From positions 1 through 34,871 of the IMG/VR virus record IMGVR_UViG_3300021197_001517: a stretch of 34,871 bases of DNA; one strand, given 5' to 3'. Within the stretch, counting starts at the first letter, position 1; every line of letters begins with the position of its first letter. Origin of the DNA: a virus. A model generated the notes under the pieces. It ran no database searches, was not told the origin of the DNA, and saw only the letters and a list, made by a program, of their open reading frames with translations. Of this stretch, positions 15,153-21,685 are shown one piece after another. The translations under genes were made by a program, and so were the position numbers.

Positions 15153-15575
15153 ATGGCAGAATTTACAAGAACCCATGGTAATGCACAACAAGTATTCCAT
15201 ATGGACACAAGCAATGGTGCTTTAGGTAACGGTGCATTAGCAGAATCCGCACCAGTTAACGTAGCCGGTCCAAAACTAGACTTCTTCAAAATCATTGTAG
15301 AAAACGCATCAAACGCAGCTCAGGACTTACAAGCACAAGTTGGAACAGGTTTAGCAGTAGAAGCAATCCTTGAAAACATTCAAACAACATCAACTGTTGC
15401 GGTTTACCAAGTTGAAGACGATACAACTGGACAAATTTCAATTGGATTATATCCAACAGGCGCTTACACAGCAGCAACATTACAAACATCAGTTAGAACA
15501 CTAACTGCAGCAGGTAGTGGAAGCATTGACTGTTCAGGTTCAGACGTTACTGATTCAGGTTTCAAACTAGCATAA
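15153..15575 (+). CDS. Small structural protein, probably abundant (decoration or capsid type)
   Basis: 140 residues, mostly small and polar (Ala, Gly, Thr, Ser), with predicted beta strands such as LDFFKIIVENASNA and TGQISIGLYPTGAY and hardly any charge, fitting a virion protein. No catalytic motif. Everything around it points to heavy late expression: a late-type promoter at 15096, a 5'-terminal hairpin, a strong TAGGAG ribosome site six to seven bases before the ATG, and a strong intrinsic terminator directly after. It is thus a monocistronic unit. A head decoration protein is the likeliest role, but a tail component cannot be excluded. Confidence 0.72.
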   Translation: MAEFTRTHGNAQQVFHMDTSNGALGNGALAESAPVNVAGPKLDFFKIIVENASNAAQDLQAQVGTGLAVEAILENIQTTSTVAVYQVEDDTTGQISIGLYPTGAYTAATLQTSVRTLTAAGSGSIDCSGSDVTDSGFKLA

Positions 15576-15600
15576 TTTTAATTTGCTATAAACAAATATC

Positions 15601-15632
15601 AAACCCTAGTTTTTATTAACTAGGGTTTTTTT
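15601..15632 (+). terminator. Intrinsic terminator
   Basis: An 11-bp perfect stem, AAACCCTAGTT (15601-15611) with AACTAGGGTTT (15618-15628), a six-base TTTATT loop and a T run to 15632. It is the clearest terminator in the window and closes the unit at 15153. Confidence 0.9.
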
Positions 15633-15635
15633 GTG

Positions 15636-15643
15636 GCTAAATA
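15636..15643 (+). promoter_or_regulatory. Late-type promoter element (GCTAAATA), predicted leaderless
   Basis: GCTAAATA directly after the terminator. Its last base is seven before the ATG at 15650, so the predicted +1 falls on or next to the start codon; no SD is present. Confidence 0.5.
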
Positions 15644-15649
15644 TTCGTA

Positions 15650-15874
15650 ATGGAAAAGACAGAATGGATATATGAAAGTCCAGATAGAGGCAATACAGTC
15701 TATCGGCGACGTGCTAACAGTAGAGAACGTGAACTTGTGATCAAGAAGCCAGATCCTCATACAATTACGGCTCATCTATCACACATAGTTGCAGAAAGTG
15801 CCAATGATCCTGCATTGAAAGAAATGCTAGACAAACTACAAGTTTACTGGAGTTTACGAAATGCAAATAATTAG
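15650..15874 (+). CDS. Small hypothetical protein
   Basis: 74 residues, charged, with a basic RRRANSRERELVIKK segment near 19-33 and a helical C-terminal half. No recognised motif. It may bind nucleic acid or a virion partner. The gene begins just after a terminator and a late-type promoter element, and has no SD, so its mRNA may be leaderless. It overlaps the following gene by 14 bases. Confidence 0.6.
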   Translation: MEKTEWIYESPDRGNTVYRRRANSRERELVIKKPDPHTITAHLSHIVAESANDPALKEMLDKLQVYWSLRNANN

Positions 15875-16304
15875 TGTAATTACCCATTTTGACTGTACAC
15901 CAACAGGTACCAAGAGCTATAGAAAATTACAAAATGGGTACGTTGACAATGCAGGAAAAACTATATCAACACTAGATGATTGGAATTTCAGTAGAAATCA
16001 ACAACGTAATTGGGAAACAATACTGCAATGTGTAAGTTTACAAACACAACCAATGAATGTGTCAGAGCCTCAGATAATTAAGAAGAAAGAAAACAAATTA
16101 TGGACATTCAGCTTTGGAATAGAACACAGAGGCATCTTCACCAAAGACAATGAGCAACTTGGGTTGTTAAAAGAAGAAGTTCACGGTGTTCCAATGATCG
16201 TAGGCTTAGATGAAACCTACAGGGAAGGATTTTTGTTGCCTTATCTAATCGCTAAGGGCGATAATCAAAATATTGTGTTTGATATAATTGAATCTATCGA
16301 ATAG
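15861..16304 (+). CDS. Hypothetical conserved phage protein
   Basis: 147 residues, soluble and mixed alpha/beta, with an early HFDCTPTGTKSYRK segment and a GVPMIVGLDETY stretch in the C-terminal half. No known catalytic motif. The start ATG 15861 lies within the end of the preceding gene, indicating translational coupling. It belongs to the late block and may be an assembly or tail component, although the sequence does not decide it. Confidence 0.65.
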   Translation: MQIISVITHFDCTPTGTKSYRKLQNGYVDNAGKTISTLDDWNFSRNQQRNWETILQCVSLQTQPMNVSEPQIIKKKENKLWTFSFGIEHRGIFTKDNEQLGLLKEEVHGVPMIVGLDETYREGFLLPYLIAKGDNQNIVFDIIESIE

Positions 16305-16322
16305 TGTAATTCTACTATAATT

Positions 16323-16330
16323 TATAAATA
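16323..16330 (+). promoter_or_regulatory. T4-late-type promoter element (TATAAATA)
   Basis: An exact TATAAATA in a 55-base intergenic gap; predicted +1 about 16337, with a leader of about 23 bases before the holin-like gene at 16360. A TATAAT overlaps just upstream (16316-16321) without a convincing -35. Confidence 0.6.
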
Positions 16331-16359
16331 CATGCAGATACGAATTTAGAGAGACTACG

Positions 16360-16623
16360 ATGGCTGACACAGCACCAATCGAAAAAAAGAGTTTAGAAGC
16401 ACATGTTGACTTATGTGCAGAGCGATATAAATCTATGGCAGGAAACATAGAAAACTTAGATAGAAAAGTAGATCGCTTGGAAATGATGATTAATGAAGTT
16501 CATAGTATGGTTGAGAAAATGGCTCAACGTAGGACTGACCAGCTAATAGGTTGGGGAACAGGTATAATTGCAGCTCTTGTAGGAACGGTTGGATGGCTAG
16601 TGATAACTTACGTAGTCGGGTAA
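16360..16623 (+). CDS. Holin-like (XhlA-type) coiled-coil plus membrane protein
   Basis: 87 residues. Residues ~22-58 form an amphipathic heptad region (IENLDRKVDRLEMMINEVH), followed by one hydrophobic helix (about 62-85, GWGTGIIAALVGTVGWLVI). This order matches XhlA-like haemolysin/holin accessory proteins of phages. It could sit in the inner membrane during lysis, or alternatively be a small virion membrane-contact protein. AGAGAGAC precedes the ATG. Its 3' end overlaps the next gene by 31 bases. No endolysin is visible nearby, so a lysis role remains unproven. Confidence 0.6.
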   Translation: MADTAPIEKKSLEAHVDLCAERYKSMAGNIENLDRKVDRLEMMINEVHSMVEKMAQRRTDQLIGWGTGIIAALVGTVGWLVITYVVG

Positions 16624-17087
16624 CAGAAAAAGCCTCCCGATTATTAAATAAAATTGCAGATGAACTTCTGAACTCAAATCCCAATGCTATTTTTAGAAAT
16701 GGTGATAGTATAATGGCGTTTGCAGACTATGAAATAGTTCGAGAATCACAAAATGAATATAGTATATACAGAGACGATCTGCTAGTTGAAACTTGTAGTA
16801 CCTGTAGGATCGCATTAACATATTGTATCTTAGACAAGTATAAGAAACCGATGGATGCAAAACACCTAGTAGCACTTGAACAAAAACTTCTTGGTAGACA
16901 GAATGAAATGATGCATTATAGACATGTTATTACAAGTCCACGTACAGATGATTTTAAGAGAGAAGTTGTTTTACATAGACTAGATAGTGCAAAACACGAA
17001 TACCATATCATACAAGAACAATTAACGAAAAGTATAAATGTTGCTAAATACTGTCAGCAAAAAGGATTTGATAATGAAATTATTTGA
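16593..17087 (+). CDS. Conserved hypothetical phage protein
   Basis: 164 residues from ATG 16593, chosen over an upstream in-frame TTG at 16551 because AGGAA lies about eight bases before it. Two parts are visible: a beta-rich section (residues ~40-75, DYEIVRESQNEYSIYRDDL) and a helical C-terminal half (LVALEQKLLGRQNEMMHYRH). Three cysteines occur around 68-78. No family recognised. It overlaps the holin-like gene at its start and the scaffold-like gene at its end, in a tight late cluster. Confidence 0.65.
   Translation: MASDNLRSRVTEKASRLLNKIADELLNSNPNAIFRNGDSIMAFADYEIVRESQNEYSIYRDDLLVETCSTCRIALTYCILDKYKKPMDAKHLVALEQKLLGRQNEMMHYRHVITSPRTDDFKREVVLHRLDSAKHEYHIIQEQLTKSINVAKYCQQKGFDNEII
17043..17050 (+). 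promoter_or_regulatory. Late-type promoter element (GCTAAATA)
   Basis: GCTAAATA inside the end of the previous gene; predicted +1 about 17057, ahead of an AAAGGA site and the ATG at 17074. A TATAAATG lies a few bases upstream (17033-17040). Confidence 0.55.
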
Positions 17088-18354
17088 CTTAGACTCACCT
17101 CAAACCAAAAAGTCTCAGAAAGTACTTGAGAGCTACTTTGGTAACAGTGTAGATTTTACTAAGATGTCTCTTAGAGACTCAAGCGATATGTTAACAAAAG
17201 TTCGGGGGTTGATTTACGAACATCGTACAACACAAACTGTTGTAGGTAGTGAGAAAAACCCAACTTACTTAAAACTCTTGGTTATGGAAAGAGGACTACA
17301 TGCAAGATTACGTGAAGCAGATGTAAGCCTTGAACCACAAACAGGTGCAACAAATATAAAAGTTGATGGCGAAGTTGTAGGTTCCGCAAATGATCAAGCA
17401 ACTGCTATGCAGTTTAAGAAAGATGTTGATGATGGTAAAATTACAATTGGCGAAGCAACATGGCCCAAATCAGATGATGATGAAAGTGCACCTGACGTAG
17501 GCGATACGGTAATGCATGACAGACTCGGATTAGTCAAAGTTTTAAAAATTACTGACCGAGATATGATGATGGAGCCTGCAGAATATATTGTACAATCTAA
17601 AAAAGGCAAGGCGAAAATAAGTTTTGACCAACTTGTAATGGGTGAAAGTGTTACTGAAGCAGAAAACTGGATCAAGAAAGCAACAAGTAAAAATCCTGGT
17701 GCGTTTACAAGACAAGCAAAGGCTGCTGGCATGAGTACAACTGCATTTGCTAACAAAGTATTAGCAAACAAAGATGACTATAATGCTAAAACAGAAAAAC
17801 GTGCAAACCTTGCAAAAACACTAAGCAAGTTTGAAGGCAAAGCAGGTAAAGTGCTTAACCAGATTGCTGAAGGTGCTACACTTAAAATGTCAGGTCGTGT
17901 ACTAAGTGAAAGCGAAGTACAACAAGCACAAGTTGTTTTAGCCGCACAAGATATGGTAGACAGAATGCAAAAGATGTTAGAAGACGTGACATCAATGCAG
18001 TTTAAAGATTTACCGGCGTTGAGCAGTAGCATACAAACAACAATAGGCACTAACGAAGCACAAGCATTCAATGATGCAGCCGGACAAAGTTTAGCAGTGT
18101 TAGTAGATGCAATACAGGCTTCAAAAGTTGAAATGGAAACTGCACAAGGAACACTAACAGGTGTTGCTCCTGTGGTACCAGGACAAGAAGAAGTTGCAGG
18201 CACTCCAGCAATAGATGAGCCAATGGCAGATCCACTAGCGGCAGATCCAATTGATGCAGTTGCAGACGTAAATGTTGATGCAGAAGCAGGCGGTGAAGCA
18301 GTTGATGTAAATGTTGATGTACAAGATGGAGCTCTTGGTAGAGCAAGAAGATAA
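17074..18354 (+). CDS. Scaffold-like or virion structural protein
   Basis: 426 residues from ATG 17074, preferred to ATG 17038 because a late promoter element and an AAAGGA site lie just before it. Residues 1-75 are helical and basic. The middle has a SKNPGAFTRQAKAAGMSTTA segment (around 209-228) of a kind I recall from several T4-like marine phage virion proteins. Residues ~270-370 are long helices suggesting a coiled coil. The C-terminal ~60 residues are acidic and repetitive (ADVNVDAEAGGE, then VDVNVDVQDG) and end in GRARR. Acidic, coiled-coil composition fits a prohead core or scaffolding protein, but this is inference. Confidence 0.7.
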   Translation: MKLFDLDSPQTKKSQKVLESYFGNSVDFTKMSLRDSSDMLTKVRGLIYEHRTTQTVVGSEKNPTYLKLLVMERGLHARLREADVSLEPQTGATNIKVDGEVVGSANDQATAMQFKKDVDDGKITIGEATWPKSDDDESAPDVGDTVMHDRLGLVKVLKITDRDMMMEPAEYIVQSKKGKAKISFDQLVMGESVTEAENWIKKATSKNPGAFTRQAKAAGMSTTAFANKVLANKDDYNAKTEKRANLAKTLSKFEGKAGKVLNQIAEGATLKMSGRVLSESEVQQAQVVLAAQDMVDRMQKMLEDVTSMQFKDLPALSSSIQTTIGTNEAQAFNDAAGQSLAVLVDAIQASKVEMETAQGTLTGVAPVVPGQEEVAGTPAIDEPMADPLAADPIDAVADVNVDAEAGGEAVDVNVDVQDGALGRARR

Positions 18355-18390
18355 ACATTTTAAAATTATCATAAAAAGGAAAAGAAGATA

Positions 18391-18720
18391 ATGAACTCAA
18401 CAGAATACAGAGCATTACAAGAAAAATTAGATCGGATAGCACAACCTCTCAAAGAATATGATGATATAGAGCAAATGGACAAACCGGCATATGACAGTCC
18501 AGAAGAGGATGAAATTCTAAAAAGAATTGATGACCTCTGGGACGGCAGAATGGAGCAACTCGCTAATATGATCGATACCTTTGAGGATAATGGCCTTCTA
18601 GCCAAGATGACCAGAAAACTTGACGGTGTTCCCGGACAATTCGAAGATGTTAGAGCAGTACTTAAAAAGGCATATGCAGTAATGAAACATGTCAAACGTC
18701 ATAGCAATCCGTATCCTTGA
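18391..18720 (+). CDS. Small helical hypothetical protein
   Basis: 109 residues, highly charged and helical (EYRALQEKLDRIAQPLKEYD, then LAKMTRKLDGVPGQFEDVRA), compatible with a coiled-coil assembly factor. No motif recognised. An AAAAGGAAAAGAAG ribosome-site region precedes the ATG at 18391. Three bases separate its stop from the next ATG. It is probably transcribed with the scaffold-like gene upstream. Confidence 0.62.
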   Translation: MNSTEYRALQEKLDRIAQPLKEYDDIEQMDKPAYDSPEEDEILKRIDDLWDGRMEQLANMIDTFEDNGLLAKMTRKLDGVPGQFEDVRAVLKKAYAVMKHVKRHSNPYP

Positions 18721-18723
18721 TCT

Positions 18724-19074
18724 ATGCGTATCCTTGAATTTACTAGTAGATCAGATAAACCATCTGCACAACAACTCACTGCACTAGCAGAATATCTGCT
18801 TGGCAGAGCAGACGATGAAGATACTCAACACACAGTTCCAATAGATGTGTTTTTAAGTATGGCACACAACATGGGTGTGAACATTACTGATCAACAACTA
18901 CGTACTCTAGCAACACAAGATCCTTTAAAAAATACTATTTCAAACATAGATGCCGACAACATTATTCTAGTTGGTGCAGGCGTAACTGGCGAAGAAGGTG
19001 CTGATACAATGACTGTTGATCAAGCACAAGATACTGTTGCCGGCATGGCAGACAGTGCAAACGATCTAACCTAA
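18724..19074 (+). CDS. Small acidic hypothetical protein
   Basis: 116 residues, acidic. An N-terminal helical part (SAQQLTALAEYLLGRADDED) is followed by PIDVFLSMAHNMGVNITDQQ, then an Asp/Ala/Gly-rich tail ending in a QAQDTVAGMADSA-like segment that I recall from other marine T4-like phage proteins. No enzyme motif. The ATG lies four bases after the previous stop, so translation is probably coupled. Likely a virion assembly component; function unknown. Confidence 0.62.
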   Translation: MRILEFTSRSDKPSAQQLTALAEYLLGRADDEDTQHTVPIDVFLSMAHNMGVNITDQQLRTLATQDPLKNTISNIDADNIILVGAGVTGEEGADTMTVDQAQDTVAGMADSANDLT

Positions 19075-19079
19075 ACCAA

Positions 19080-19107
19080 TTGACTTTGTCTTATTATCAT
19101 GTATAAT
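19080..19107 (+). promoter_or_regulatory. Sigma70-like promoter, predicted leaderless
   Basis: -35 TTGACT (19080-19085), a 16-base spacer and a perfect -10 TATAAT (19102-19107). The predicted +1 at 19114 is the A of the nuclease start codon. No SD is present. Confidence 0.7.
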
Positions 19108-19113
19108 AGATAG

Positions 19114-19827
19114 ATGCTTATAGAAAAATTTCAATACAAAAATCTCTCACGGAAACAGGTCGACGGCAAGCGACTGTATTCTACTCCTGATGGCAATGCC
19201 GTGCCCAGTGTAACTACCATACTTAGTGCTACACAATCAAAAGAAAAGCAAGAAGGTCTAGCACGATGGCGTAAACGTGTAGGCACTGATCAAGCACAAA
19301 AGATAGTGACTGAAGCTGCCAACAGAGGTACACGAATGCATACCTACTTAGAAAACTACTGTATTGATGGCACTATCAAAGAGCGTGGTAATAATCCATT
19401 CAGTTGGCAATCACATGCTATGGCACAAGCAGTGATAGAACAGGGCATGTGCAACGTAGACGAAGTATGGGGTGTTGAAGTACCCATGTACTTTCCGGGA
19501 ATATATGCAGGTACAACAGACTGTGTCGGAGTACACAGTGGCGATGATGCAATTATGGACTTTAAACAATCAAACAAGCCCAAGAAAGTTGAGTGGATTG
19601 AAGATTACAAACTACAACTTTGTGCATATGCAGAAGCACACAACGAAGTATACGGAACAAAAATACGCAAAGGTGTAGTGCTTATGGCAGTAAAGCCAGC
19701 AGTTGATGACATGGGTCATCTTAAAGAAGATCCTCTTTACCAAGAGTTCGTTGTTGAAGGTGACGACTTTGAACACTGGCGCCAGCAATGGTGGAAGAGA
19801 GTTGAGCAATACTATGTGCAAAGCTAA
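19114..19827 (+). CDS. PD-(D/E)XK nuclease, RecB/Cas4-like
   Basis: 237 residues with the hallmarks of the RecB-type nuclease fold: RGTRMHTYLE with H76, GTTD (133-136), DFK (149-151, metal-binding Asp and catalytic Lys) and EDYKLQLCAY (163-172, motif with the conserved Gln and Tyr). N-terminal PSVTTILSAT is also typical of this phage family. It should be a metal-dependent DNA exonuclease acting in recombination, host DNA breakdown or genome processing. It has its own sigma70-like promoter between two late genes, and a start codon that coincides with the predicted +1 and lacks an SD. Confidence 0.85.
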   Translation: MLIEKFQYKNLSRKQVDGKRLYSTPDGNAVPSVTTILSATQSKEKQEGLARWRKRVGTDQAQKIVTEAANRGTRMHTYLENYCIDGTIKERGNNPFSWQSHAMAQAVIEQGMCNVDEVWGVEVPMYFPGIYAGTTDCVGVHSGDDAIMDFKQSNKPKKVEWIEDYKLQLCAYAEAHNEVYGTKIRKGVVLMAVKPAVDDMGHLKEDPLYQEFVVEGDDFEHWRQQWWKRVEQYYVQS

Positions 19828-19830
19828 ATA
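19823..19830 (+). promoter_or_regulatory. Late-type promoter element (GCTAAATA)
   Basis: GCTAAATA overlapping the nuclease stop codon; predicted +1 about 19837, with GGAG and then the ATG at 19856 of the tail-fibre gene. Confidence 0.55.
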
Positions 19831-19855
19831 CAGCTAGATTACGGAGTTTCAATAA

Positions 19856-21448
19856 ATGGCAATAGTACAAGTTTCTAGAATTACAAACCGTAAAGGTCTT
19901 GCTGATAACCTACCTCAACTTGCAGGTGCAGAATTTGGATGGGTGATAGATCAACGTAAATTGTATATCGGTAACGGCACTATAGCGGATGGTGCTCCGG
20001 CGATAGGAAACACTGAAATACTCACTGAGTATAGTGATATTTTAAATGTTGCCACTACTTACACTTACAAAGGTGACCATGCTGGTTACACAGTGCAAAC
20101 AGGACCTACATCTAGTGATTCGGTAACACAAACACTACAAGCAAAATTAGATAACTTTGCAAGTGTATTGGACTTTGGCGCAACTGGTGACGGAGTAACT
20201 GACGACACAGATGCCATTAACCGTGCGTTATTCCAACTATTCTGCAGACAAACAAACACAACTATTAGACGAAGTTTATATTTTCCTGCAGGAACATATA
20301 GAATTACCAATTCAATAAAAGTTCCACCATTTGCAAAACTTTGGGGCGATGGTCCAGATAGTGCAATACTTGAGATGGATGTCTCAAGTGATAGTAGTTT
20401 TGGCTCTTATGTCTTACAAACTGCTGACAGTTTACAACAAACAGGTGTAAACATAGGCAGCAATAGTGCAACTGCTCCAAAAGATATTGTTATCACTGGT
20501 ATGTCATTTACAAGCAAAGAAGAAATTGATCTTGTATTAATAGACCGTGCAGAAGGTGTAAGCATCAGTAACTGTAACTTCAAAGGCAGTTTAGCCAGTG
20601 CTCCAGCAAACGCTACTGCAGATATTGCTGGTTTGCGATTTGATAGTACTGTTGCAAATACTTGTAAACAGATAGAAATAAACAATTGTAAATTTAGTTT
20701 TTTGAGCTATGGCATTAACACTGATGAAAATATTCAAGGTGTTACTGTTCAAAACTCACAGTTTAACACACTGTATCAAGGTGTATTACTTGGCACTGGT
20801 ACTCCAGATAACGGCGGTCCAGAAGGTGTAAGAATTGTACAAAATTTATTTGATGAAGTAGGAAAGCAAGCAATTTCAATCGGAGCAGTTGCTTTCAATG
20901 TAAGTGCTTATAATATTTTTCTTGACTGTGCAAACGATTATCTCGGAGCAGGTAACGCGGCAGCCGCAGTAATTGAATTCAACGGTGATAACAATGTTTC
21001 AGTTGGTGATATGTTCGAACGTAGTGATGCCGATGACAGATCACAACCTCGTGTAAAGAATAACGACAAAGCCTGTTATGCACTAACAAACGGCGATGAA
21101 ATTGAAATTGGAACATATCATAGACTTGCAGGTGTAAATTCTGCACTGTCAGTACAAGGATCAGCAACAACAATTTTTACAGTGAACACACTTAATGCAA
21201 CTGCTTTTAATGTAATATATCAATACAAAGAACCAACAACCAACGTCATACGTTTTGGAGAGTTAAGAGTTGTAGGACAGGATACAGATGACAGTGCTGG
21301 TACATTAGCATATGTCGATGACTTTTCAGAAGACAATCCAAATAGTTTTGTACTAAGTGCAATACAAAGCGGATCAACAATAAGTATTCAATACACAAGT
21401 ACCATTGCAGCAACCTTTAAATATTCAATAGAACATCTTTCTGTATAA
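19856..21448 (+). CDS. Tail fibre/tailspike with right-handed beta-helix
   Basis: 530 residues. The N-terminal ~70 residues (AEFGWVIDQRKLYIGNGT) are the short attachment module found on many phage fibre proteins. At ~100 a VLDFGATGDGVTDDTDAI segment begins a pectate-lyase-like parallel beta-helix, continued by repeated short strands and turns (VSISNCNFKG, EINNCKFSFL, VQNSQFNTLY) to about 390; the last ~130 residues form a beta-rich cap. It should bind, and possibly degrade, a host surface glycan. GGAG precedes the ATG and a late-type promoter lies at 19823. A weak hairpin near 21474-21488 follows the stop but has no T run. Confidence 0.85.
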   Translation: MAIVQVSRITNRKGLADNLPQLAGAEFGWVIDQRKLYIGNGTIADGAPAIGNTEILTEYSDILNVATTYTYKGDHAGYTVQTGPTSSDSVTQTLQAKLDNFASVLDFGATGDGVTDDTDAINRALFQLFCRQTNTTIRRSLYFPAGTYRITNSIKVPPFAKLWGDGPDSAILEMDVSSDSSFGSYVLQTADSLQQTGVNIGSNSATAPKDIVITGMSFTSKEEIDLVLIDRAEGVSISNCNFKGSLASAPANATADIAGLRFDSTVANTCKQIEINNCKFSFLSYGINTDENIQGVTVQNSQFNTLYQGVLLGTGTPDNGGPEGVRIVQNLFDEVGKQAISIGAVAFNVSAYNIFLDCANDYLGAGNAAAAVIEFNGDNNVSVGDMFERSDADDRSQPRVKNNDKACYALTNGDEIEIGTYHRLAGVNSALSVQGSATTIFTVNTLNATAFNVIYQYKEPTTNVIRFGELRVVGQDTDDSAGTLAYVDDFSEDNPNSFVLSAIQSGSTISIQYTSTIAATFKYSIEHLSV

Positions 21449-21490
21449 TTAGTATATAAGATTTTATAGCCAAAAAGACCTATTATAGTC

Positions 21491-21519
21491 TTGCAAAATT
21501 CTTATGAATATGCTATACT
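21491..21519 (+). promoter_or_regulatory. Sigma70-like promoter of the ribonucleotide reductase unit
   Basis: -35 TTGCAA (21491-21496), a 17-base spacer and -10 TATACT (21514-21519) with an extended TGC. Predicted +1 is 21526. It precedes nrdA by about 160 bases. The leader holds a palindrome ACTATATAGT (21537-21546) and an 8-bp hairpin (21634-21655). Confidence 0.65.
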
Positions 21520-21550
21520 AATCGTATATCAGAATTACTATATAGTCCAA

Positions 21551-21685
21551 GTGAACAATGGATTATACACACTTAATTCGAAGGTGGATAACACAGTAAA
21601 TAGGACACTTAAAGAATTCCAAAAATTAACCAGAAACATAGACTCTGCTATGTTTGCACACAAGATTGATAGAAAGGCCCCATAA
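21551..21685 (+). CDS. Possible small ORF in the nrdA leader
   Basis: An open frame runs into nrdA, its stop adjoining the nrdA ATG. From GTG 21551 it encodes 44 residues with a helical, polar sequence (VNRTLKEFQKLTRNIDSAMF) that looks protein-like. The frame stays open back to a TTG at 21491, but that TTG is the promoter -35 box. There is no convincing ribosome site. The region may instead be an untranslated leader. Confidence 0.35.
   Translation: MNNGLYTLNSKVDNTVNRTLKEFQKLTRNIDSAMFAHKIDRKAP

Noticed and set aside
21474-21488. Hairpin AAGAC/GTCTT after the tail-fibre gene as a terminator
   Set aside because: Only five base pairs and no following T run.
21537-21546. ACTATATAGT as an NrdR box
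   Set aside because: The palindrome is two bases shorter than the NrdR core and occurs once, whereas NrdR sites come in pairs.
21491-21550. TTG start for the small ORF before nrdA
   Set aside because: The TTG belongs to a TTGCAA -35 box with a well-spaced -10, so transcription would start after it.
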